Positions 53,737-64,000 of a stretch of 64,000 nucleotides of DNA are shown piece after piece (within the stretch, counting starts at the first letter, position 1; each line of letters starts with the position of its first letter). The DNA comes from Cepaea nemoralis (lineage: Eukaryota > Mollusca > Gastropoda > Stylommatophora > Helicidae): assembly GCA_014155875.1 (NCBI GenBank), contig JACEFZ010013534.1, positions 1,411,501-1,475,500 on the forward strand, written 5' to 3'. Below the pieces are notes generated by a model. It searched no databases. It was not told the origin of the DNA and saw nothing but the letters and a program-made list of their open reading frames with translations. Made by a program: the position numbers and the translations under genes.

Positions 53737-53770
53737 ACACACACACACACACAAATATATATATATATAT
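53737..53770. repeat. (CA)n(TA)n microsatellite at the array's right boundary
   Basis: CA dinucleotides followed by AAATATATATATA separate the last partial unit from the next mobile element, much like the TA/TG tract on the left edge. Confidence 0.92.
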
Positions 53771-53867
53771 ACTAGCAAACCCGGCCCGGCTTCGCCCAGT
53801 CCCTGGTGTGGAGCATCTCATTTAATTCATATAAGTAGTCATATAAGTTCTCGTTTACGTTACCGAC

Positions 53868-53936
<69 letters not shown>

Positions 53937-54159
53937 GATTCGGCCCGGCATCACCCAGCTCCTGGTGTGGGGCATCTCATTTAATTCATATTAGTTGTCA
54001 TATAAGCTCCCGTTCCCGTTCCCGACTATCTATCTGTCTGTCTGTCTGTCTGTCTATCTGTCTGTCTGTCTGTCTGATCCGGCCCGGCTTCGCCCAGCCC
54101 CTGATGGGGAGCATCTCATTTAATTCATATAAGTAGTCATATAAGTTCCCGTTCCCGAC

Positions 54160-54211
<52 letters not shown>

Positions 54212-54220
54212 CTCCCTCCC

Positions 54221-54279
<59 letters not shown>

Positions 54280-56060
54280 GTAATCATTTATTGGTTGCAG
54301 TTAGAACAACCTTAGATAAACGAAGACCAACTTACAAAAAGCATTAGAAAGAGCACTTAAAAGATCTTTACATCTTCCCCAACAATTAACTTGGGTAAAT
54401 GGAGCGGCGGCAGCAGCAGCAGCAGAAGAAGAAAAAGGAGGAGTAGAAGCTGGGAGGAGGAAGAGGGAGGTGGAGGAGGGAGGAGGAGGAGGAGGAGGAG
54501 GAAGAGATAGGCGGAGAGAGGAGGAGGAAGGAAGAGGAGCGAGGAGTAGGAGTAGGGAGGAAGGAGGAGGGATTAGGAGGAGGAGAGAAGAGGAGGAGGG
54601 AGGAGGAGGAGGAGGTAGGAGGAGGAGGGAGAGGAGGAAGGAGGAGGAGAGAGAGAGGAGGAGAGAGGAGGAGAGGAGGAGGAGGAAGGGAGGAGGAGGG
54701 AGAGGAGGAGAGGAGGAGGAGAGGGGAGGAGGAGGGAGAGGAGAGAGGAGGGAGGAGAGGAAGAAGAGAGGAGGAGAGAGAGAGAGGAGGAGGAGGAGGA
54801 GGAGGAGAGGAGGAGGAGGAGAGCGGAGGAGGAGGAGGGGAGAGGAGGGAGGAGGAAGGAGGAGGAGGAGGAGATGGAGAGGGAAGAGGGAGAGGAGGAG
54901 AAGGAGAAGGAGGATGAGGGAGGAGGAACGCAGGAGGAGGGGGGAGGAGAGGGGAGGAGGAGAGAGTGGAAGAGGGAGAAGGAGGAGGAGGAGGAGGAGG
55001 AGAGAGGAAGGAGGAGGGAGGAATGGAGGAGGAGAGGAGGGATGTGGAGGGAGGAGGAGGGAGGGGGAGAGGTAGAGGGAGGAGGAGGAGAGAGGATGAG
55101 GAGGGAGGAGGAGAAGGGAGGAGGAGGGATGAGGAGGGAGGAGGAGAGGTAGGAGGAGGGAGGAGTAAGGGGAGGAGGAGGAGGAAGGAGAAAAAGGGAG
55201 GAGGAGGAGGGAGGAGGAGGGATGAGGGGGGACGTAGGAGGAGGAGGGAGGAGGAGGGAGTAGGAGGAGAGAGGAGGATAAGGGAGGAGGAAGGAAGAGG
55301 AGTGATTAGGAGGAGGGAGGAGGGCGAGGACGTAGGAGGAGGAGGGAGGAGGGAGGAGAAGGAGAAAGAGGGAGGAGGAGGAAGGAGAGGGGGGAGGGGA
55401 AGAGGGTAGGAGGAGGAGGGGGAGAGGAGAAGGAGGAGGATTATAACGCATATGCCTGTAGATAACTGCAGCAAAAAGGTGGGTCTGTCTATCTATCTGA
55501 CCCGGCGTGGCTTCGCCCAGCTCCTGGCGGGTAGCGTCTCATTAAATTCATACAACAAAATAAAGTAACTTAAAAGAATGTCCTTCCACACACCATCCAT
55601 TATTTCTAATGAAAACCGTTTCTAATCACCTGCATGACTGTAGATAACTTCGTAAGCATAAAAAGATGAGTTACAATGTTATGCATTATGCATTATTTTT
55701 ATGAAAACTTTGAAAATGCCTTAAAGATTGTATCATTATTTATTATAACTCATATGCCGGTACATAACTATAGACAAAGAGTTTATAAATCTTTGAAAAC
55801 GATGCAACAATATGACTATAAGTTATACAGCAATGTTATTAAAAGTTATGCCCCTTGAAATAACTTTTCTAGAGTTAAGTCCCCTCGCTGTATAGAAATT
55901 ATAATGAAAAATGAAAAATTAAATAATATTAAGTAAGCAGCCGATTTCACACTAAAAATATATTACAGTTGGCTGCGCTGGAATGAAAGGAAGACGTGTA
56001 GAAAATTTCATCTTCAATCGGATGGACCGTTCGCGAACGCATAAAGGACACACACACACA
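53771..56060 (+). mobile_element. Microsatellite-carrying non-autonomous element, copy 2
   Basis: Begins ACTAGCAAACCCGGCCCGGC. Three modules (GGCTTCGCCC, GAGCATCTCATTTAATTC, AGTAGTCATATAAG) follow, each leading into (GTCT)n. Next are the GAAAGAGCACTTAAAAGATC segment, a ~1-kb purine tract, CATATGCCTGTAGATAACTG, another GGCTTCGCCC module at about 55508, and a 3' segment with AAATTTCATCTTCAATCGGA and GACCGTTCGCGAACGC. The order matches copy 1 at 23198-24775. The extended 3' end leads into an ACACACA/TATATA tract. No protein is encoded. Resemblance to mini-me, DINE or pearl-type elements is inferred from ends plus internal GTCT repeat. Confidence 0.75.
54405..55440. repeat. ~1-kb purine-only tract
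   Basis: The plus strand consists almost entirely of G and A (AGGAGG, GGAGAG, GGGAGG words) with scattered single T or C. It occupies the same position in the element as the tract at 23716-24524. The 362-residue Pro/Ser/Leu frame on the other strand is a by-product of the repeat. Confidence 0.95.
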
Positions 56061-56066
56061 CATTGC

Positions 56067-56195
<129 letters not shown>

Positions 56196-56384
56196 GAAAT
56201 ATTTAAAAAAATATAGACATACAAAAAAGGAATTTCAGCCACATATGAAGGTCTTATGGTCATTGGTTGCTTGTGGAACTCTGGAAGACTGCAGTTTAAT
56301 TCATGGATCAGATGGCATTCATGACCCCCGAGCATTGAATAAGGGCTTTCAACTATGTATATTTATATATAAATCTTCACAATT

Positions 56385-56600
56385 ATCATCATCAAGTGCT
56401 TTGCTGATCGGCTTGGGCCATCTGTAGCTCTAAATACTCTAGGGATGTTTTTTACCTGTTGACTAATTGTCCATGATTCACTTCCATACATTAGAACTGG
56501 TTTTATGTAACGCGCAGGGATTGGTTTTCTAACTTCCAATGTCAACTACTTGTATGCAATGTTCTTACTGTGATAAAATATCGAGTTTGCTTGTCCTATT
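56385..56600 (-). pseudogene. RTE LINE C-terminal fragment
   Basis: Minus-strand translation gives KPVLMYGSESWTISQQVKNI, the conserved segment downstream of the RTE reverse transcriptase (YGCEAWTMSSQAEK in the intact copy). Then come LEYLEL-like residues with stops. Only about 70 codons are recognisable, so it is a short dead fragment. Confidence 0.7.
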
Positions 56601-56621
56601 CTGTTCTGAAATCTCAAGAGA

Positions 56622-56813
56622 TCAATATGGCAGAATGGATAAGAGCGGTAGTTTTTAAACTTTCGGTATGTTGATGCCGAGGTAGCGGGTTCGGTCCCTA
56701 CACAGGTCATTTGGACTAAAATGGTGACATTCCGTCCTTGACATTTGGATGTAAATTACAAGTACCTCAAAAGTCGGATAGGGTTCGCCTGATATCGAGG
56801 GACACTGGTAATA
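56622..56813 (+). repeat. tRNA-derived SINE, best-preserved copy
   Basis: A box TGGCAGAATGG at 56628-56638 and B box GGTTCGGTCCC at 56688-56698, the latter close to the GGTTCGANNCC consensus, define an RNA polymerase III promoter. The body reads CCGTCCTTGACATTTGGATG, AATTACAAGTACCTC, AAGTCGGATAGGGTTCGCC, GAGGGACACTGGTAATA. It is shared with the copy at 10340-10534 and the tail at 13591-13655. The tRNA-like head has no complete cloverleaf. Confidence 0.83.
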
Positions 56814-57490
56814 GACAAAGTTAATCAACAAGCAATAATCAGTCCCGTGCACTAGAAGTAGTAACACGTATGGACTACGCTTGAATTCAAAGCAATTAAA
56901 GGCAAACACAATTAGTAATAATAATATCTTTACTGTGGCTGTTATCTAATGTTATCCATGTGCCTAACTATTTGAATTTCTGCACTTACCCCACAATAAC
57001 ATCATTTACTTGTAACAACTGTATTTTTAGGCACGATGCGTTTCTTTAATATTGTCATGACTTCTGTCTCTCCACTATTCAAGCAAAGGCTCTAGTTTGT
57101 TTTTGTTTTTTTCCCCACTTTCTACAACCACTGTATCCATCATTTCCCGTAGTTTCACAATTAAAGTAAATGATTTTAAGTTTTGACTGAATATCTATAA
57201 GAGAAGTATGATGCCAGGAGACGGGATGTAATTATTCAAAGCACTGGCGAAGCTCCACAAATACTTCTGGTGCGACTTGAAGATCGAAATCGTCATTTGA
57301 TAAAAGTGACAAACACAGTCATTACGTTGGAGAAAACTGGGGGACTAGGAGACTTTTGGAAGTAAACTATTGACACCATTTTAAAATGACATCTACAGTA
57401 ATGGGTATATTGCTAGTGACTTGTTATCAATGCGGTATCTTCAGCATAACGTATAGTTATTTATATTAAGTCCATCAACAAGGTTTCCTG
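56814..57490. other. Unassigned DNA
   Basis: No gene or repeat family recognised. Confidence 0.4.
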
Positions 57491-58739
<1,249 letters not shown>

Positions 58740-59332
58740 GTATGCTTAGTAAGATGGAGAAAGGAATGTTTCGTGTAGAATGGCTTGCTTCGCTTTAGAG
58801 ATCACAGATTGTGAAAACTGTATTTATTTTCTGCCCTGGTCGAGCAGGAGTGCAGGAGAATGAACAGGCTGATAGGCTGGCAAGGAATACATCTATGGGT
58901 GGTATATTACCTATGGAAAAGGTAGAGGTGGTCAGACGCCTGTGGGGCAAGGTGGAGAAAGCAGAGGAACAGATTGAGAATCCGTATGTTGAGATAACGA
59001 TATGGCGGTGGTTGGAATGTTCTCTGGACAAATTTTAAAACTGAGAGGAAAGACCAGGAGAACTTTCAATCAGATGCTGTTGGATCGATTAGGAGTTTTA
59101 CTCTTCGCTGTCTGTTGAACGACGCGACGGAGAACGTGTGGGAATGTCCTGAGTGCAATGATGTCGGTTCTTATTTCGACATTCCCCCGGGAAGGTTAAC
59201 CCGGTCAACAAATGCCCGCAGAAGTCAGATGTGTCGGCCTAATGGCGCAAGAACGCAGCTGTGCTGTAAACAGGCACAACGCAATGACGTCCGAAAAAAA
59301 ACACTCCGGATGAACGCAGAAGAAGAAGAAGT
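58740..59332 (+). pseudogene. I-group LINE 3' end: RNase H-like C-terminus
   Basis: The frame reads VKTVFIFCPGRAGVQENEQA followed by DRLARNTSMGG. This matches the C-terminal RNase H motif of I- and Nimb-like LINEs, usually PGHAGVxGNEQADRLA; the His of PGHAG is Arg here. A second frame reads ATENVWECPECNDVGSYFDI. It lies near the element end in a position where such proteins often carry a C.xC pattern. The sequence finishes with AGAAGAAGAAG, consistent with a short 3' repeat tail. Upstream coding is broken by stops. The reverse transcriptase piece of the same general group is at 4375-4963, on the other strand and far away, so the two are separate insertions. Confidence 0.75.
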
Positions 59333-59354
59333 TCGACACTCAAAACTCAACATT

Positions 59355-59442
59355 GTGTATGTATATGTGTGTGTTTGTGTGTGCCTGTGAATAACTCAAA
59401 CAATCAGTCAGTCTGTGTGTCTCACCGTCTGCCTGCCTGTAG

Positions 59443-59473
<31 letters not shown>

Positions 59474-59520
59474 TGCGTTCGTGCGTGTGAGCGAGCGAGC
59501 GAGCGTGAGTATGTGCGTGC
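59355..59520. repeat. Degenerate (TG)n and (GAGC/GTGC)n simple repeat
   Basis: TGTGTG runs flank short GAGCGAGC and GTGCGTGC words. Confidence 0.85.
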
Positions 59521-60448
59521 GTGCCTTTGACCGGTTTGATCCCACAGCACTTCCATGAAATTCAGAAGAGTCAATGCATCCTACTCACTTCTACCACATA
59601 TGTCAATTTTCAAATATAGAGAACACACGTCGGAAAATCATACACTATGATTATTCATGTGATTCGTTTACTAGTAACCACATCAAAATGACATCCACCT
59701 TCATACTTGCGGTATTAGTTTCTGTAGGCTCCATTCTGCTCTGCAATTGTTTTCTCATGACTCTACCTGAGAACAAAATACATTGATTTATGTTTACAAC
59801 ATTCATTTGACAGTTGGTGTTTTTTTTTCGTTTGTTCGTTCATCTTTCCGTCGTCACGATGATTCCCAAAGCCTCTATTTTCATTCCACGACCATAGCAC
59901 ATTTTTGTCTCCTTCTTATATTAATGTAAAATGTACACATTTTATTATCAATTCCTAGGCATTCGCTGTACACAAAGTAGGATATAGTTAAACAATAATA
60001 TGTATCAAGTGAACTGTTGTGAACGTTCGATATGTAGTGTGTAGACAAGGGGGAATTGTGATTATTTTCTACTAGGATGGGTTACAGATGTTTCGTGGTA
60101 TAGAGAATTTCTCTTTCTTTAAGTTAATCACAATGAACTATACCCCAGGGAAGACGTTTCCAAACTAGTGTAATGCTCAATCGGGAGAATTATACGGTAT
60201 TTATACCACGCTTCACTTCACTTTCCTCTTATTATTTACGCCATTTACATAATCAATAAGGAGAATGAAAATATAATTCCCTGCTATAGTACCACATATT
60301 GTCCTATATTGTTGCTAAACAGTCTGCTACAAGATGATTGCAGTGGGTTCTATTATAGCAATGTTGTGTATTAATCTTCATACACACTTTACAACGTGCA
60401 GAAACTCCTAAAATAACTCCGCGCGTAGAATAGGCATTTAGTAGTTGG
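59521..60448. other. Unassigned DNA; one short hydrophobic frame
   Basis: An ATG at 59690 opens 32 codons that resemble a signal peptide (MTSTFILAVLVSVGSILLC) and stop at 59786. With no cleavage product, splice signal or homology it is not called as a gene. Confidence 0.3.
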
Positions 60449-60901
60449 ATGGGAAAAATTTATAACAAGGCAACATATTTAAATACGTTAATAACAGCAG
60501 GTGGGAAATATATAAATGAAGTGAAATGTATAATAGCCCAAGTTCTGGTACAATTTCACAAGATGAAGATGATTCTCTGCAATTTGCTTTTGTCAATGGA
60601 GGTGATAAAAAGAGTTCTTAAGAGTTATATTAAGTCAATACTGGTGTACGGAAGCAAATCATGGACAATTAACATATAAGTGAGGAATTATATGGAAGCA
60701 GAGGAGATGTGGTTTTATAGAATAAATTATGTGAGCACGGTGAACAGATAGAAAGAGCAATGAAGATATCTTGAAATATGTTATTCAGAAAGAGAACTGG
60801 CTACTCGCTTCAAAAGAAGACAGTCCATGTTCTCTGGGCATGTCACGAGAAAAGGAAATCTGGAGTTCTTCGTCACAACGGGAAAGTTGAGGGGAGGAGA
60901 A

Positions 60902-60982
<81 letters not shown>

Positions 60983-61115
60983 AGATGATTAACAGTTTGA
61001 CATCATGATATGGAGGAACATCGGTCGGTAACAGAATTATTGGCAGCACGAAGAGGTAGAAGGCTGTGGACACGGCATGGACCATAAAAAGTTGGATGGT
61101 GATTGAATAAAGGAA
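60449..61115 (+). pseudogene. RTE LINE C-terminal fragment carrying a GA microsatellite
   Basis: Encodes YLNTLITAGGKYINEVKC, then SMEVIKRVLKSYIKSILVYG followed by SKSWTIN, a stop, and EAEEMWFYR. A second frame reads RRQSMFSGHVTRKGNLEF and TTGKLRGG. These are the YLGT, YGCESWT, GHVMRKG and GRRSRGR blocks of RTE proteins in order. At the RGRQRE block the coding sequence is replaced by a pure GA run, after which the family sequence resumes (GAGATGATTAACAGTTTGAC, IDSLT-like). The 3' end near GATGGTGATTGAA looks like an RTE tail. Several stops make it inactive. Confidence 0.82.
60904..60978. repeat. (GA)n microsatellite inside a LINE coding region
   Basis: About 37 GA dinucleotides at the position where RTE proteins encode an Arg/Gln/Glu-rich stretch. 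Confidence 0.95.
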
Positions 61116-62633
61116 CACTGCCAGGCATACGTCAATGGAAGTTGTCTAATGCTCAAAACAACAGGACAACTTATACCGCAATCTGAACCACTACAATTAT
61201 AACCAACGCCACTGAGACTGGTTGAAACGGTGGAAAGTTTCTTTCCCCTCCTCAACCCCCCCCCCCCCCCCCAATGGACGGACGGACTGTTGATTATGCT
61301 TTTAGATGGAATCGTAAATCCGGTGAATATATAAGGTTTCCTAAGGACGACTATCGACTTTCCTGCAGCAGTCATCTTGGTTAAACTGTATTTGCCTCAT
61401 CCTGAATTAAACTCGGTATAGAAGCACTGCCACCCTCGGGAAGTCTAGAGCAAGAAAATGCATCTAAACATCGTTTTCACATTGTAAACACATGCATATT
61501 ATTCACCAAAACCCCTGTCGCATATTAAAACGTCCTTACCCTTTCATAGCATTGACGCCCTTAAAAATACCAATCCCTAACAATTACTGATTAATACCTT
61601 ATTTTGGGGGAATAAAACAGCGATAGACTGACCGTGGCACAGCCAAATTTATTTGGCATTAGTTTAAATTTTGGCCTTAGTTTGGTTCACGTACCTGGCC
61701 AGACCGGCTAGATTTTAAACAAAGGTAAAAGTAAGCCATTTTGTGTTAAGCGAGCAAAGGAGACGCAGACGCAAGCCTTTCCCTTCGGGGAAAGGCAGTA
61801 TAGCCCTAAAATATGTCAATCTCTGCAGCAATTGGTATGTTAAAATATACATTATTATGTATTTATGTATTTTGATAAGGTACATATACCACTGTGTTTA
61901 ATTAAGAACTGGTTAAAATGATCAATCAACAATTCTTGTAAACTAGAGTCTGATTGACTATTACTACTGAGCGCCATGCTGTACCACGCTGTCAAGTTTG
62001 CATGCTTACAATTTCATATTCCTATGTTAAAATCTCTTATAGGCATTGTGAACCTATATCTCACTAGCAATGCTTATAATCTATAAATATTATGTGTACT
62101 GTAGAGTATTCAACTCATTTCAGAAGAACATTTCAGAAACTCTTCTACATGTGGAAGCAGACTCTTGATTACACCTCTTATGAACATACTTCATAGTAGA
62201 GAACTTGTTTTTGCTAATTGCTAATCTGTACCTCAAGCTATCGTGCCAAATTTTGGTTCAATCTTCTTGTTAACATATTAGTAACCACACAATATGTTTG
62301 GTGGACATGTACTAAATTTCATAAATATGCTAGGAGAATGCCTTGTGAGATGAATAGATATTCACATGAAGGAAAGAAAACGCATTATATAATCAAATGT
62401 TCTGGAAGGATATGTCTTCAGCCACACTGCACAAAGGAGATGGACAACTGGAATAATATTATATGTTCCGAACACTTATCAGGCTGCATGAGTTATTTCT
62501 AATAAATAAGAAACTTTCTTACAATAGCAGCAAGTGGTAAAATATATCACAGCGTTCACTAACCTCAAGCTGCTGTAAGCAGTGGGGGAAAACAATTTAT
62601 GTTTTAGTTTTATGGATTGTTGTTTGTCCATCA
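61116..62633. other. Unassigned DNA with a C17 run
   Basis: A run of C at about 61256-61272 and otherwise unique-looking A+T-rich DNA. No gene recognised. Confidence 0.4.
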
Positions 62634-62910
62634 AGAATGATGATGACCATTCATTTCATCCAGTGGGGTTGAAGGTATGAAGCCGTGGGTTCTAAGATGA
62701 CTGATAAGGCCTATTTTGGCTCGAAATGTTCTTTCACAATGTGGGCAAAGAATGCTTGACGTTTTTGGAGGAGGATCTCCTTCAGTGGTTTTTCTGTCCT
62801 GCCTTTTCTTCACAGCTCTTGCAGCCCTGGTTGCCTCACATATGCCTGCAGCCTTATGTAATGATGCACGCCACGAATTTCGGTCTCTGGCTGCAGCCTC
62901 CCGGGTGTCA
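62634..62910 (-). pseudogene. RTE LINE C-terminal tail with C2H2 zinc finger
   Basis: The minus strand reads REAAARDRNSWRASLHKAAG, then EATRAARAVKKRQDRK, then a C2H2 finger CPHCERTF...GLISHLRTH (Cys-X2-Cys-X12-His-X3-His), and ends MNGHHHS. This is the C-terminal tail typical of the RTE family whose body is at 26746-33815, where the tail is missing. The frame is open without stops over the recognisable ~90 codons, but everything upstream is absent. It is a 5'-truncated insertion ending in an ATC/ATG-rich 3' tail. Confidence 0.85.
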
Positions 62911-63867
62911 TAATGAATTCCACGAATTTTATGGATTAACCAATGAGGAAATCCAAACACATAGGCTCCTTGCATTATCATTATGATTAATTATTATGTA
63001 TGATTATGTACATGCTTGTTTTTCTCTGTTATGAAAATTATATTCTGTCCTTATTGTTACTCTTTACTGTGGGAATATACAGTTTAATGTTACCCCTGGG
63101 GAACATGATGATGTTGATGTAAGAATCCTTGTGCATGTCAGTACATAAGAAGACAATGTTAAATAGCCTTGGCCTAATGCTGATTATAGGAAAGCAGGAA
63201 GAAGGGGCATTAGAAACAACAGAGATTATGTATATATTATTCTCTTCAAGAACGAGAGAGGCAATATCATGTTTGGATGGAAAGAATGGCTTCACTGATC
63301 TAATAGTCCCAGTAACAACATGAGAATATAATATTGAGTGAGAAAATACCTTACTCACAATAAGAGCTAGAATAGCTAAACAACAAGTGACGAGGGACAT
63401 TGGAACGTGGAAAACCCACTCCTTTTACCTTCTCCTTATTGTGTGTAAATATGTTATAAACATGTTACCACACCACAGTAGGTTAATGCTCGTGTTGTAT
63501 TCTTTGTCATCTATTTCTGTAGACAGTAACGAGTGGTGGATTTGGATATATCACCAATCAGGATCCTGGGTTAAAAGCCTTTTGAAGGAGAGTCAGGACT
63601 AAATGTCCTACACCTATAGTCTGGACCAATACACCAATGTTGACTGCTGTATTTATTAGCTACCATAGCCAGCACAAGACAATTTCGAAGAGGACTGACA
63701 ACGTTATTGTTGAAGTACTACTTCAGTAGGAATATCCAGGTCGGACTTCAGTATCTAAAATCTACAAAGATAAAGATCTGCAGAGTAACTGACAACGGTG
63801 TACCGTCTGCCTTACTTCTGAGAAAGTACCGCCTGAAGCATCATCAGTCAGCAAAGTCAGTGAGACT
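62911..63867. other. Unassigned DNA left of a possible exon
   Basis: No domain recognised. From 63644 to the window end one frame is open for 119 codons without an ATG start. It overlaps the candidate exon at 63868 in a different phase, so at most one of the two is real. Confidence 0.3.
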
Positions 63868-64000
63868 ATGGGACAGTCATACAAGTTTGATAAAACTAAC
63901 AGCAGTAAGAAACCTCCATCTGTCTATTGGACTCCCAAGTACAAAGGATACTCATCGTATTCTCCTCCGAAAGAAAAGTCACCCAGCAGCAAAAGTCAAC
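63868..64000 (+). CDS. Candidate 5' coding exon, runs off the right edge
   Basis: An ATG at 63868 opens a frame to the end of the window: MGQSYKFDKTNSSKKPPSVY then WTPKYKGYSSYSPPKEKS. The frame also extends upstream of the ATG to a TGA about 63 bases away. The peptide is rich in Ser, Lys, Pro and Tyr, as in low-complexity linker regions of animal proteins, and the codons vary as in real coding sequence. No domain is recognised and the exon is incomplete. The overlapping frame from 63644 is also open, so the call is tentative. Confidence 0.25.
   Translation, partial: MGQSYKFDKTNSSKKPPSVYWTPKYKGYSSYSPPKEKSPSSKSQ

Noticed and set aside
54386..55474. A 362-codon Pro/Ser/Leu-rich minus-strand frame and G/R/E-rich plus-strand frames
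   Set aside because: They are by-products of a purine tract, which contains almost no stop codons on either strand.

Overview
The window reads as repeat-rich nuclear DNA from an invertebrate animal. Coding capacity is dominated by non-LTR retrotransposons with apurinic-endonuclease and reverse-transcriptase motifs. Short tRNA-derived SINEs, a hAT transposon remnant and very long microsatellites are also present, and the base composition is A+T-rich. No bacterial operon, rRNA gene or ordinary tRNA gene was seen. A mollusc or other lophotrochozoan fits the mix of RTE elements, microsatellite-carrying repeats and SINEs, but an arthropod cannot be excluded.

Layout: 1-13 kb holds several decayed minus-strand LINE pieces (RTE-like at 1-806, 6003-6250, 9455-9725 and 10765-12273; an I/Jockey-like piece at 4375-4963), two tRNA-derived SINE heads, and a duplicated repeat followed by GACA microsatellites. 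The stretch 13.6-23 kb is mostly unassigned DNA. It contains a ~390-bp ATC repeat, several minisatellites (about 30, 39 and 64 bp units) and a small dispersed repeat. At 23.2-25.4 kb lies a foldback element built from short G+C-rich modules, GTCT microsatellites and an ~800-bp purine tract.

At 26-33.8 kb is a nest of mobile elements. An RTE fragment is cut by a hAT element, which is followed by a decayed plus-strand RTE. That RTE is interrupted by a nearly intact 3.3-kb minus-strand RTE flanked by an exact 8-bp target-site duplication. The young RTE carries complete endonuclease and reverse-transcriptase domains and has only one visible frameshift, in an A/T homopolymer.

The most striking structure is at 33.85-53.74 kb: about 6.4 head-to-tail copies of an unrecognised ~3.1-kb unit. 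Units 1 and 2 are nearly identical; units 3-6 form a second subfamily arranged as a ~6.2-kb dimer repeated twice. Six copies of a tRNA-primer-binding-site-like motif on the minus strand suggest a derivation from a non-autonomous LTR element. A basic 181-codon frame stays open at two unit junctions and is broken at the others. Directly to its right is a second copy of the purine-tract/GTCT element (53.8-56.1 kb).

The remainder (56-64 kb) holds more LINE fragments, including an RNase H-like end of an I-type element and an RTE C-terminus with a C2H2 zinc finger, one well-preserved SINE, and a possible host-gene exon running off the right edge. No complete, confidently host-encoded gene was recognised. 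Coordinates of decayed repeats are approximate, since they rest on reading and not on alignment.
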